Shown here one piece after another: positions 1 to 5,084 of a stretch of DNA of 5,084 nt. The notes under the pieces were generated by a model. It saw nothing but the letters and a program-made list of their open reading frames with translations, was not told the origin of the DNA and did no database searches. The DNA lies in the NCBI GenBank assembly GCA_004376975.1, contig SOJA01000026.1, forward strand, positions 1-5,084, written 5' to 3'. The translations under genes were made by a program, and so were the position numbers. This stretch comes from Candidatus Bathyarchaeota archaeon (GTDB taxonomy: Archaea; Thermoproteota; Bathyarchaeia; Bathyarchaeales; UBA233). Numbering within the stretch: position 1 is the stretch's first letter; each line of letters begins with the position of its first letter.

Positions 1-470
1 AATCTTTCTATGCGGTTTCCTTCTGTTAGTTCTGCAACTCCATATCTGCTTGGGTTGCTTACTCTGCAAAGAGCTATCGTAGCCCCCGCATTTTTCTCTT
101 CATGGACCTCTAGAATCTCTCTATAATTTATATCAGCAAATATGTCTCCGTTTAGCACCAGGAAAGGAGCACCACTGCTGAGGAGTTTTTCAGCTTTTTT
201 TATTGGACCGCCAGTTCCCAACGGTTTTTTCAGCGGATCCCGCGAATAGGTGATGTCTAATCCGCATCTTGGGATTCCATACTGTTTTATGAAAATCTCG
301 GTTTGAAGGTTGGTGGCTAACACTGCCTCCTTAATCCTGTTCAGGGCAAGTCTTTCAAAAGTCCACTGCAGAAGGGGTTTGTTAACTATTGGAAAGAGAA
401 TTTTCGGTCTTGTGCAACTCAGAGGTCTTAGTCTTGTGCCGAAACCTCCTGCAAGAATCAGCGCTTTCAA
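1..470 (-). CDS. Sugar-phosphate nucleotidyltransferase (NDP-sugar pyrophosphorylase family), N-terminal part
   Basis: This enzyme joins a nucleoside triphosphate to a sugar 1-phosphate, giving an activated NDP-sugar for glycan or glycoconjugate synthesis in the cytoplasm. The minus strand is open to the window edge, so only 156 full codons are visible and the C-terminus is missing. Seen directly: the nucleotide-binding signature LAGGFGTRLRPL at residues 6-17, a following Lys in RPK at residue 23, LGTGGP at 84-89, and NGD at 107-109, whose Asp is the usual metal ligand. These define the Rossmann-like transferase domain. The chosen start is TTG at 470: it gives the family-typical MKALILAGG beginning and has GGTGG five bases upstream. 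A GTG at 479, adding three residues, is a real alternative. The substrate cannot be read from this part; mannose-1-phosphate guanylyltransferase and glucose-1-phosphate thymidylyl- or uridylyltransferase are all possible. The gene is divergent from the creatininase-family gene. Confidence 0.9.
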   Translation of the reverse strand, partial: MKALILAGGFGTRLRPLSCTRPKILFPIVNKPLLQWTFERLALNRIKEAVLATNLQTEIFIKQYGIPRCGLDITYSRDPLKKPLGTGGPIKKAEKLLSSGAPFLVLNGDIFADINYREILEVHEEKNAGATIALCRVSNPSRYGVAELTEGNRIER

Positions 471-495
471 TTTTTCCACCGTATCAAACTACAAG

Positions 496-503
496 CTTAT
501 ATT
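496..503 (+). promoter_or_regulatory. Putative TATA box of the creatininase-family gene
   Basis: The plus strand reads CTTATATT here. An archaeal start about 25 bases downstream would fall near 525, leaving a leader of roughly 20 bases that includes the GGGTGA ribosome binding site. The assignment rests on spacing and base composition only. TAATAAAA at 515-522 is an alternative that would give a nearly leaderless transcript. Confidence 0.4.
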
Positions 504-514
504 CAATTGTCAAG

Positions 515-522
515 TAATAAAA
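515..522 (-). promoter_or_regulatory. Putative TATA box of the nucleotidyltransferase gene
   Basis: The minus strand reads TTTTATTA. A start about 25 bases on would fall near 491, upstream of the GGTGG motif at 480-476 and the TTG start at 470. A second AT-rich element, AATATAAG, at about 496-503 overlaps the plus-strand TATA candidate; it could instead drive a leaderless transcript from the GTG at 479. Sequence alone does not decide between them. Confidence 0.3.
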
Positions 523-535
523 CGATTTCGTGGAA

Positions 536-541
536 GGGTGA
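536..541 (+). promoter_or_regulatory. Ribosome binding site deciding the creatininase-family start
   Basis: GGGTGA sits five bases before the GTG at 547. It matches the archaeal anti-Shine-Dalgarno type GGTGA also seen before the Lrp gene. It supports the GTG at 547 over the ATG at 568, which has no comparable motif, and over far upstream codons that would lie antisense to the neighbouring gene. Confidence 0.6.
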
Positions 542-546
542 GAAGT

Positions 547-1305
547 GTGAAGGTTTTGCTTCATGAAATGAATTGGACTGAAGCTAAGAAGTATTTTAAA
601 AGAAATGATATTGCAATTCTTCCAGTTGGCTCAAACGAGCAGCACGGTCCACAGAATCCGCTTGGAACAGACCATTTGATAGCGAAGGCTATAGCTGAAG
701 AAACAGCTAGACGCACAAACATGCTTTGTTTACAGGTGATTCCCTTTGGAGTTAGTTCTCATCATAAACAGTTTTGGGGAACCATCTACATATCGCCTGA
801 AATATTCAAGAACTATGTGGAAGAGGTGTGCTTAGCTCTTAGCTATTATGGCACCACAAAAATTGTCATAGTTAATGGACATGGGGGCAACTTGGGTGCT
901 CTTAAGGAGCTGGCTAGAGAACTCAGAGAGAAAGGGATTTTCGTATCTGTCTTTCAGTGGTGGTCAGCTGCAAGCAAGCTTTTGCCAAATCTCTTTGCGC
1001 CAGAAGAAAGAAGCCATGCTGGGGCTGAGGAAACATCGGTGAATTTGATTCTGCACCCACATATTGTGGACATGGGTAAGGCTGTGAATGAGGAGCCTCG
1101 CAAACATGTTGTGTATGTGGAAGGCTTAGAGCTTCCATTGGACACTGTGGATTACACAAGTTCCGGAGTGTTTGAGAGTTCAACAGCAGCCTCCGCGGAA
1201 AAAGGCAAAAAGGTATTTGAAGCAGTTGTAAAAGAACTGGTTAAACATGTAGAACTGCTTAAGGAAGCGGAAATCGGAGATTTAGTGCAGAAACCTAGGG
1301 TTTAG
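547..1305 (+). CDS. Creatininase-family amidohydrolase
   Basis: This is a metal-dependent amide or formamide hydrolase of the creatininase superfamily, which includes creatinine amidohydrolase, the mycofactocin protein MftE and archaeal formamide hydrolases of flavin/F420 synthesis. From the GTG at 547 the product has 252 residues, a normal family length. Seen directly: PVGSNEQHGP at 26-35, giving Glu31 and His33; GTDH at 40-43, giving Asp42; NGHGGN at 110-115, giving His112; and HAGAEETS at 157-164, with acidic residues at 161-162. In the family these positions form the two-metal site, so the active site appears complete. There is no signal peptide or membrane segment, so it is probably cytoplasmic. 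The start is fixed by GGGTGA at 536-541; an ATG at 568 is possible. It runs divergently from the nucleotidyltransferase and converges on guaA. The true substrate cannot be read from the sequence, and the neighbours do not reveal a pathway. Confidence 0.88.
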   Translation: MKVLLHEMNWTEAKKYFKRNDIAILPVGSNEQHGPQNPLGTDHLIAKAIAEETARRTNMLCLQVIPFGVSSHHKQFWGTIYISPEIFKNYVEEVCLALSYYGTTKIVIVNGHGGNLGALKELARELREKGIFVSVFQWWSAASKLLPNLFAPEERSHAGAEETSVNLILHPHIVDMGKAVNEEPRKHVVYVEGLELPLDTVDYTSSGVFESSTAASAEKGKKVFEAVVKELVKHVELLKEAEIGDLVQKPRV

Positions 1306-1315
1306 TAACTCCTTC

Positions 1316-2860
1316 TTATTCCCATTCAATTGTTGCTGGAGGCTTATGAGTTATATCATAAACGACATGTGTAACTTGCGGTGCTTCATTAGTTATTCTC
1401 GTTGAGATTCTTTCCAACACTTTATAGGGGATTTCCGCAAAGCTGGCAGTCATTGCTTCACGGCTTTCAACAATTCTAACAGCAACAACGTAGCCATAGG
1501 CTCTGGCATCACCTTTGATACCTGTGGCTTTGACATCTGTTAGAACGGCGAAATATTGCCACAAATTCTCTTCTAATCCGCTCTTTTCAATTTCTTCCCC
1601 TACAATTTTATCCGCTTTTCTGGCGATCATTATTTTCTCTTCAGTTAATTCGCCGATAATTCTGACTGCTAGTCCAGGACCTGGAAATGGCTGTCTAAAA
1701 ACTATTTCTTTGGGTAATCCAAGCATTTTAGCAACTTTCCTAACTTCATCTTTATACAGGTCGCGAAGGGGTTCAACAATTTTTTTAAACATGATTCGTA
1801 GAGGTAAACCAGCGACGTTGTGGTGCGTTTTTATTTTATCCGAGAATTTTCTGAATCCGGATTCGATTCTATCCGGGTAGATGGTTCCTTGAATCAGATA
1901 TTCTGCGTTTGTTCTTTCTGCGATTTCTTCGAAAACCCGGATGAATTCCTCACCGATGATTTTTCTCTTCTTTTCAGGATCTACTACTCCTTTGAGTTTT
2001 GTCAGAAATCTTTCTTGTGCATCTGCTATTATGAGGTTTATATTGAGTTTTTGAAAGGTGTTCTTGACGAATTCTGGTTCGTTTTCTCGCATAAATCCTT
2101 GGTCAACGAAAACTGCTGTAAGTCTGTTGTCTATTGCTTTCGCTGCAAGGGCTGTTGCTACGCTGGAGTCTATGCCTCCGCTTAGGGCTATTATGGCTCT
2201 TCCTTCGCCAATTTCATTTTTTATTTCCTTTACGGCTTTTTCTATTACATCTTCAATTTTCCAGTTGGGTTCACATTTGCACACTTCAAATATGAAGTTA
2301 CGGAGCATTCGCACGCCTTTTTCTGTATGTACAACCTCTGGATGCCACTGTAACCCATATATCGGCTTTTCCTTATGCCTGAAAGCGGCGACTGGGCAAT
2401 TTTCAGTGTGAGCTAAAATCTCATATTCAGCGGGAATAGAGAGAACAGTGTCGCCGTGACTCATCCAAACTTTCTCTCTGTTGTCTAACTTTTTCAGGAC
2501 ACCTACGGGCTTATCGATTGTGATATAGGATACTCCATATTCTCTCTGTTTAGTGGGTTCAACTTTTCCTCCAGCCATTTCAGCCATAAGCTGATGTCCA
2601 TAACATAGACCTAAAACTGGTAGGTCTAAATCAAGAATGCTTGGGTCCGGTCTTGGTGCATTTGGCTCATAGACGCTGGCTGGTCCTCCTGAAAAAACCA
2701 ATCCTTTCACGTTTGATTTTTCGCTTAGAAGCTTGATTTCTTCTGGTTTTATGTCGTGAGGAACTAATTCAGAATAAACTCCATACTCTCTGATTCTTCT
2801 TCCTATAAGATGGCAGTACTGTCCGCCGAAGTCAAGCACAAGTATAGTATCATATTTCAT
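1316..2860 (-). CDS. guaA: GMP synthase (glutamine-hydrolysing), fused single-chain form
   Basis: It converts XMP, ATP and glutamine to GMP, the last step of guanine nucleotide synthesis. The 514 residues match the usual length of fused GuaA. Residues 1 to about 195 are the class I glutamine amidotransferase: nucleophile Cys86 in GLCYGHQ, and His173 and Glu175 in WHPE complete the triad. From about 200 comes the ATP pyrophosphatase domain with the P-loop SGGIDSS at 227-233. The C-terminal part holds QGTIYPDRIES at 324-334, KTHHNVAGLP at 344-353 and RQPFPGPGL at 389-397, and the protein ends in the family-typical KPPATIEWE. No key residue is missing. The ATG at 2860 follows a purine-rich stretch (GAGAAG at 2874-2869), a weak ribosome binding site. 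It lies 67 bases downstream of glnA on the same strand and is probably co-transcribed with it. Many archaea encode these domains as two genes, so the fused form is informative about lineage. Confidence 0.97.
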   Translation of the reverse strand: MKYDTILVLDFGGQYCHLIGRRIREYGVYSELVPHDIKPEEIKLLSEKSNVKGLVFSGGPASVYEPNAPRPDPSILDLDLPVLGLCYGHQLMAEMAGGKVEPTKQREYGVSYITIDKPVGVLKKLDNREKVWMSHGDTVLSIPAEYEILAHTENCPVAAFRHKEKPIYGLQWHPEVVHTEKGVRMLRNFIFEVCKCEPNWKIEDVIEKAVKEIKNEIGEGRAIIALSGGIDSSVATALAAKAIDNRLTAVFVDQGFMRENEPEFVKNTFQKLNINLIIADAQERFLTKLKGVVDPEKKRKIIGEEFIRVFEEIAERTNAEYLIQGTIYPDRIESGFRKFSDKIKTHHNVAGLPLRIMFKKIVEPLRDLYKDEVRKVAKMLGLPKEIVFRQPFPGPGLAVRIIGELTEEKIMIARKADKIVGEEIEKSGLEENLWQYFAVLTDVKATGIKGDARAYGYVVAVRIVESREAMTASFAEIPYKVLERISTRITNEAPQVTHVVYDITHKPPATIEWE

Positions 2861-2927
2861 TATTGCATCTTCTCATTATAGGAATGAATGTTTTGCATCT
2901 GCACTAGTAGTTTAAGGTTGTTATTGG

Positions 2928-4319
2928 TTAGTTGTAAAGATATTTTTGTATCTCCCACTGGGTTACTTCATTCTTTTTGTTGGGTATATGTGGCTCATAA
3001 TCTCTCCATTCTCCCGTTTTGAGTTCCATGTACTTCTCTGCGTTTTCTTTACCCAAAGCCTTTATGCAAATATCATCGCTTTTCCACTCTTCCAAAGCTT
3101 CCTTCAGTGACGTTGGCAAAACTCCAACGCCTAGTTCTCTACGTTTGGCGTTACTGAGGTGATAAACGTTCGTGTCCACTGGTTCTTCTGGTTCAATCTT
3201 CTTTCTGATGCCCTCCAGCCCTGCCTCAAGTATCACTGTGTAAGCAAGATAAGGATTGCATAATGGGTCTGGACATCGAAATTCTATCCTTGCCTCTTTT
3301 TCTTTCCCGTGGAAATATTCTGGCACTCTTATCAGAGCGGAACGGTTTCGTCTGCTCCATGCAATGTGTATTGGCGCCTCATAACCTGGCACAAGCCTCT
3401 TGTAACTATTAACTGTGGGTGCTACTATGGCACATAGTGCCTTGGCGTGTTCTAGGAGGCCGCCGATGAAGTATCGGCATTTTTGTGAGAGTTGTGCGTA
3501 GCCTTTCGAGTCGTAAAACGTGTTTTTGCCGGTTTTTGGGTTGAATAGTCCTATGTGGATGTGCATGCCGTTGCCTGGCTTATCGGGCCACGGTTTTGGC
3601 ATGAATGTTGCTATCCAACTGTATCTTCTGTCTGCTACGGCTTTGGCTGCGAACTTATGTCGCATGGTGTTGTCTGATGTTGTGATTGGATCTGAATATT
3701 TGAATGTGATCTCGTTTTGGGCTGCGCCTGCTTCATGTTGTTCTCGTTCCACGGTGATTCCCATGGAGAATAAAGCGTTGGACACGTCCATTCTGTAGGT
3801 TTCTGTTATGTCGCGACCTGGGGCTATGTCAAAATATCTTTGTTTATCTATAAGGTGGTTTTCAACTGGGTAAATCTTGTCGTCTTTGCTTTTCTGTACA
3901 AGATAAAATTCTAGTTCAGTAGCAGCTGTCGGTTCGTATCCTTGTCTTAAGGCTTTTTCTGTTGCTTTTTGACAAAGGTATCTTGGATCGCTTTCAAATC
4001 TTTCGCCGTTGGGGTGGTGTATGTTGCAGATGAAGCTTACAACGCTTTTGTCGTAAAAGTAGTAGGGGCAAACTGCAAATGTGGATGCGTCGGGTTTCAT
4101 GATCATGTCGCTTTCTTCTATGCTGACTCCTCCTATCATCGAGGACCCGTCGAAACCGACGCCTTCCTTGAGAACTTTTTTTGCTTCTTCGGCTGGAATT
4201 GTCCTGCCTTTGAGGAATCCGAGTATATCTGTGAAGTGTAAAAGGATGTAATCAGCGTGGTTCATCAGCTTCATACATGTATCCAAGTCTTGAGTTGGAT
4301 GATCCCTATCATACATCAT
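2928..4319 (-). CDS. glnA: Glutamine synthetase, type I
   Basis: It makes glutamine from glutamate, ammonia and ATP, the main entry of ammonia into metabolism; the family acts as a cytoplasmic dodecamer. From the ATG at 4319 it has 463 residues. Seen directly: FDGSS at 56-60 (latch Asp57); ELEFYLV at 135-141, with metal ligands Glu135 and Glu137; QHEAGAAQNE at 194-203, with Glu196 and Glu203; ATFMPKP at 237-243; NGMHIHIG at 250-257, with His253 and His255; then KRLVPGYEAP, SRRNRSA and RIEFRCPDP, which carry the glutamate- and ATP-binding arginines. All catalytic positions look intact. The seven-residue spacing of Glu196 and Glu203 resembles Bacillus-type (I-alpha) enzymes. The start is the first of two adjacent ATGs, preceded by AAGGAGA at 4331-4325. 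A TTG at 4337 would add six residues but would place that motif inside the gene. It is divergent from an Lrp-like regulator and upstream of guaA. Confidence 0.97.
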   Translation of the reverse strand: MMYDRDHPTQDLDTCMKLMNHADYILLHFTDILGFLKGRTIPAEEAKKVLKEGVGFDGSSMIGGVSIEESDMIMKPDASTFAVCPYYFYDKSVVSFICNIHHPNGERFESDPRYLCQKATEKALRQGYEPTAATELEFYLVQKSKDDKIYPVENHLIDKQRYFDIAPGRDITETYRMDVSNALFSMGITVEREQHEAGAAQNEITFKYSDPITTSDNTMRHKFAAKAVADRRYSWIATFMPKPWPDKPGNGMHIHIGLFNPKTGKNTFYDSKGYAQLSQKCRYFIGGLLEHAKALCAIVAPTVNSYKRLVPGYEAPIHIAWSRRNRSALIRVPEYFHGKEKEARIEFRCPDPLCNPYLAYTVILEAGLEGIRKKIEPEEPVDTNVYHLSNAKRRELGVGVLPTSLKEALEEWKSDDICIKALGKENAEKYMELKTGEWRDYEPHIPNKKNEVTQWEIQKYLYN

Positions 4320-4324
4320 TATGT

Positions 4325-4331
4325 TCTCCTT
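4325..4331 (-). promoter_or_regulatory. Ribosome binding site deciding the glnA start
   Basis: The minus strand reads AAGGAGA, five bases before the ATG at 4319. This strong Shine-Dalgarno match fixes the start at 4319 and argues against the in-frame TTG at 4337, which lies upstream of the motif. Confidence 0.75.
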
Positions 4332-4341
4332 GTACAAATTT

Positions 4342-4358
4342 ACAACATAAAGAGTTGT
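4342..4358. promoter_or_regulatory. Inverted repeat at the expected glnA transcription start
   Basis: ACAAC and GTTGT are separated by seven bases (ACAACataaagaGTTGT), a 17-bp dyad of the size bound by Lrp-type dimers. The expected glnA start, about 25 bases from the TATA box, falls near 4346, inside the dyad, so a bound protein would block initiation. The role is inferred from symmetry and position. In AT-rich DNA five-base arms can arise by chance. Confidence 0.35.
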
Positions 4359-4367
4359 TTCTGTAAG

Positions 4368-4375
4368 TATAAAAA
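4368..4375 (-). promoter_or_regulatory. Putative TATA box of glnA
   Basis: The minus strand reads TTTTTATA. A start about 25 bases downstream falls near 4346, giving a leader of about 27 bases that carries the AAGGAGA ribosome binding site. Spacing and composition both fit an archaeal promoter. Confidence 0.55.
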
Positions 4376-4383
4376 CGTTTTTA
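4370..4383. promoter_or_regulatory. Perfect 14-bp palindrome over the glnA TATA/BRE
   Basis: TAAAAACGTTTTTA is fully self-complementary. It overlaps the glnA TATA box and the adjacent position where the TFB recognition element would lie. A protein bound here would compete with TBP/TFB. The divergent Lrp-like protein is the obvious candidate, but that link is inference. A chance AT-rich palindrome is the alternative. Confidence 0.4.
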
Positions 4384-4402
4384 GTGAAAAGCGTGGCAAA
4401 TG

Positions 4403-4410
4403 TTAAATAG
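4403..4410 (+). promoter_or_regulatory. Putative TATA box of the Lrp-family gene
   Basis: The plus strand reads TTAAATAG. A start about 25 bases downstream would be near 4432, leaving a leader of roughly 22 bases that contains GGTGAGG at 4444-4450. This is the best AT-rich candidate at the right distance, but it is not a strong consensus match. Confidence 0.4.
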
Positions 4411-4443
4411 TTATGTGTGTTAATTGGATAAACGTGCAGTATA

Positions 4444-4450
4444 GGTGAGG
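4444..4450 (+). promoter_or_regulatory. Ribosome binding site of the Lrp-family gene
   Basis: GGTGAGG ends four bases before the ATG at 4455. It closely matches the complement of the archaeal 16S 3' end and supports that start. Confidence 0.65.
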
Positions 4451-4454
4451 CATA

Positions 4455-4898
4455 ATGCGTTTAGATGAGACAGATGTAAAAATCTTGAGGATACTACTAA
4501 GTGACGCTAGGCTTTCATCTCGACAGATAGCTAAACAAAGCGGCGTTTCCATAGGAACCGTTCTTTCACGAGTGAAGAAGATGGAGGAAGGCGGAATAAT
4601 AAGAGGCTATTCAGCAATGTTAGATCAGGAAAAGCTTGGCTATGAATTTACGGTTGTTAGTGAAATAACGGTTTCTAAGGGAAGACTTTTAGAGATGGAA
4701 AACGAGATTGCACGGCTTCCCAATGTGTGCTGCGTGTATGACGTAACAGGCCTAATAGATGCAATTATAATCGCAAAGTTCAAGAATCGAGAAGAACTAG
4801 GTAAATTCACAAAACGTCTCCTAGCCTTACCTTACGTGGAGAGAACAAACACTCATGTTGTGTTAACAACAATAAAAGAAGATTTTCGCTTAATCTAA
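4455..4898 (+). CDS. Lrp/AsnC-family transcriptional regulator
   Basis: This is a DNA-binding regulator of the feast/famine family, whose members form dimers and octamers and usually sense amino acids. The 147 residues are normal for the family. Residues 1 to about 60 form the AsnC-type winged helix-turn-helix: LDETDVKILRIL at 3-14, then a recognition region around SSRQIAKQSGVSIGTVLSRV (21-40), and the wing ending near GYSAMLD. From about 64 to 140 is the RAM effector-binding domain, with GLIDAIIIAKF at 99-109 corresponding to the family's G-x-x-D motif, and a C-terminal strand around THVVLTTIKED. The ATG at 4455 is supported by GGTGAGG just upstream. The gene is transcribed away from glnA across a 135-base gap with two symmetric sequences, so control of glnA and of itself is a reasonable inference. 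Its ligand is unknown; glutamine would be a natural guess from context. Confidence 0.93.
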   Translation: MRLDETDVKILRILLSDARLSSRQIAKQSGVSIGTVLSRVKKMEEGGIIRGYSAMLDQEKLGYEFTVVSEITVSKGRLLEMENEIARLPNVCCVYDVTGLIDAIIIAKFKNREELGKFTKRLLALPYVERTNTHVVLTTIKEDFRLI

Positions 4899-4909
4899 CA
4901 CTTCGCTAA

Positions 4910-4923
4910 CCCTTTCTCTTTCT
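4910..4923 (+). terminator. Possible pyrimidine-rich terminator of the Lrp-family gene
   Basis: Eleven bases after the stop codon the plus strand reads CCCTTTCTCTTTCT. Archaeal transcription often ends at T-rich tracts without a hairpin. The tract is interrupted by C, so this is weak support. Confidence 0.25.
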
Positions 4924-4960
4924 ACCATGTTCGCAAAATCTATCCAAAAGTAAAGCAAGA

Positions 4961-4968
4961 TTTAATTT
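4961..4968 (+). promoter_or_regulatory. Possible TATA box of tRNA-Leu
   Basis: TTTAATTT lies about 43 bases before the tRNA. A start near 4990 would leave a 5' leader of about 18 bases for RNase P to remove. The whole spacer is AT-rich, so the exact box is uncertain. Confidence 0.3.
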
Positions 4969-5007
4969 CAACCGTAAATCTAGAAATAAAAGGACAGAAA
5001 GATCAAA

Positions 5008-5084
5008 GCGGGGGTTGCCAAGCCTGGTCAAAGGCGCAGCCCTGAGGCGGCTGTCCCGTAGGGGTTCGTGGGTTCAAATCCCAC
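5008..5084 (+). tRNA. tRNA-Leu (anticodon GAG), 3' end cut by the window
   Basis: The 5' acceptor strand GCGGGGG is at 5008-5014. The D stem pairs GCC at 5017-5019 with GGC at 5033-5035. The anticodon stem pairs CAGCC at 5037-5041 with GGCTG at 5049-5053 around the loop CTGAGGC, so the anticodon is GAG at 5044-5046, reading CUC and CUU leucine codons. A long variable arm at about 5054-5067, with a CCC/GGG stem, marks a class II tRNA and fits leucine. The T arm pairs GTGGG with CCCAC around TTCAAAT and ends exactly at the window edge. The 3' acceptor strand, discriminator base and any encoded CCA lie outside. No intron is seen. Confidence 0.95.

Noticed and set aside
310..546. Upstream in-frame extension of the creatininase-family gene by 79 residues
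   Set aside because: It lies antisense to the conserved start of the nucleotidyltransferase, shows no family similarity, and the GGGTGA at 536-541 points to the GTG at 547.
923..1183. Minus-strand open frames inside the creatininase-family gene
   Set aside because: They are antisense to a gene with intact catalytic motifs and have no recognisable product.
547..1305. Calling the creatininase-family gene arfB (FAPy deformylase of F420/riboflavin synthesis)
   Set aside because: Family motifs alone do not separate ArfB from other members, and no flavin or F420 gene is nearby.
1515..2411. Several plus-strand open frames of about 120 codons opposite guaA
   Set aside because: They lie wholly antisense to a well-conserved gene and encode low-complexity Ser/Phe/Ile-rich sequence with no recognisable domain.
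3520..4241. Plus-strand open frames of about 90 codons opposite glnA
   Set aside because: They are shadows of the conserved glutamine synthetase reading frame and lack plausible ribosome binding sites or domains.
4320..4337. TTG start adding six residues to glutamine synthetase
   Set aside because: The strong AAGGAGA at 4331-4325 would fall inside the coding region, and it is ideally placed for the ATG at 4319.
4320..4454. A riboswitch or structured leader for glnA
   Set aside because: The predicted leader is only about 27 bases, too short for a known glutamine or guanine aptamer. The symmetric sequences fit protein operators better.
1..5084. CRISPR array, insertion sequence, attachment site or other mobile element
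   Set aside because: I saw no regularly spaced long repeats, transposase or integrase motifs, or terminal inverted repeats. The tRNA at the right edge could be an integration site, but its 3' end is outside the window.

Overview
The window looks like ordinary archaeal chromosome carrying housekeeping and nitrogen-metabolism genes. Three things point to an archaeon. Ribosome binding sites are of the GGTG type. Upstream of several genes there are TATA-like boxes about 25 bases before plausible transcription starts, rather than bacterial -35/-10 pairs. The proteins also look archaeal: a single-domain Lrp/AsnC regulator, a creatininase-family amidohydrolase and a compact type I glutamine synthetase. 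The GMP synthase is one fused polypeptide. Many archaea split it into two genes, so this fits better with a TACK-type lineage (Nitrososphaeria or Bathyarchaeia-like) than with a methanogen. That lineage guess is inference; I cannot run a phylogeny.

Layout, left to right. Bases 1-470 hold the N-terminal part of a sugar-phosphate nucleotidyltransferase on the minus strand, which runs off the left edge. A short divergent promoter region (about 471-546) separates it from a plus-strand creatininase-family hydrolase (547-1305). That gene converges on guaA (minus, 2860-1316) with 10 bases between the two stop codons. Upstream of guaA on the same strand lies glnA (minus, 4319-2928), and a 67-base gap between them suggests co-transcription. 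glnA is divergent from an Lrp/AsnC-family regulator (plus, 4455-4898). The 135-base region between them carries TATA-like boxes for both directions and two symmetric sequences placed on the glnA promoter. A tRNA-Leu(GAG) begins at 5008 and is cut off by the right edge just before its 3' acceptor strand.

How the genes fit together. Glutamine synthetase makes glutamine from glutamate and ammonia, and GMP synthase uses glutamine as the amino donor for XMP to GMP. A glnA-guaA unit would therefore pair a producer with a consumer of glutamine. The divergent Lrp-like protein is a natural candidate regulator of glnA and of itself. The nucleotidyltransferase (sugar activation) and the creatininase-family enzyme have no visible link to this nitrogen unit. 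I found no mobile element, CRISPR array, long repeat or obviously novel system. The points most worth checking are the palindromes over the glnA promoter and the glnA-guaA arrangement.
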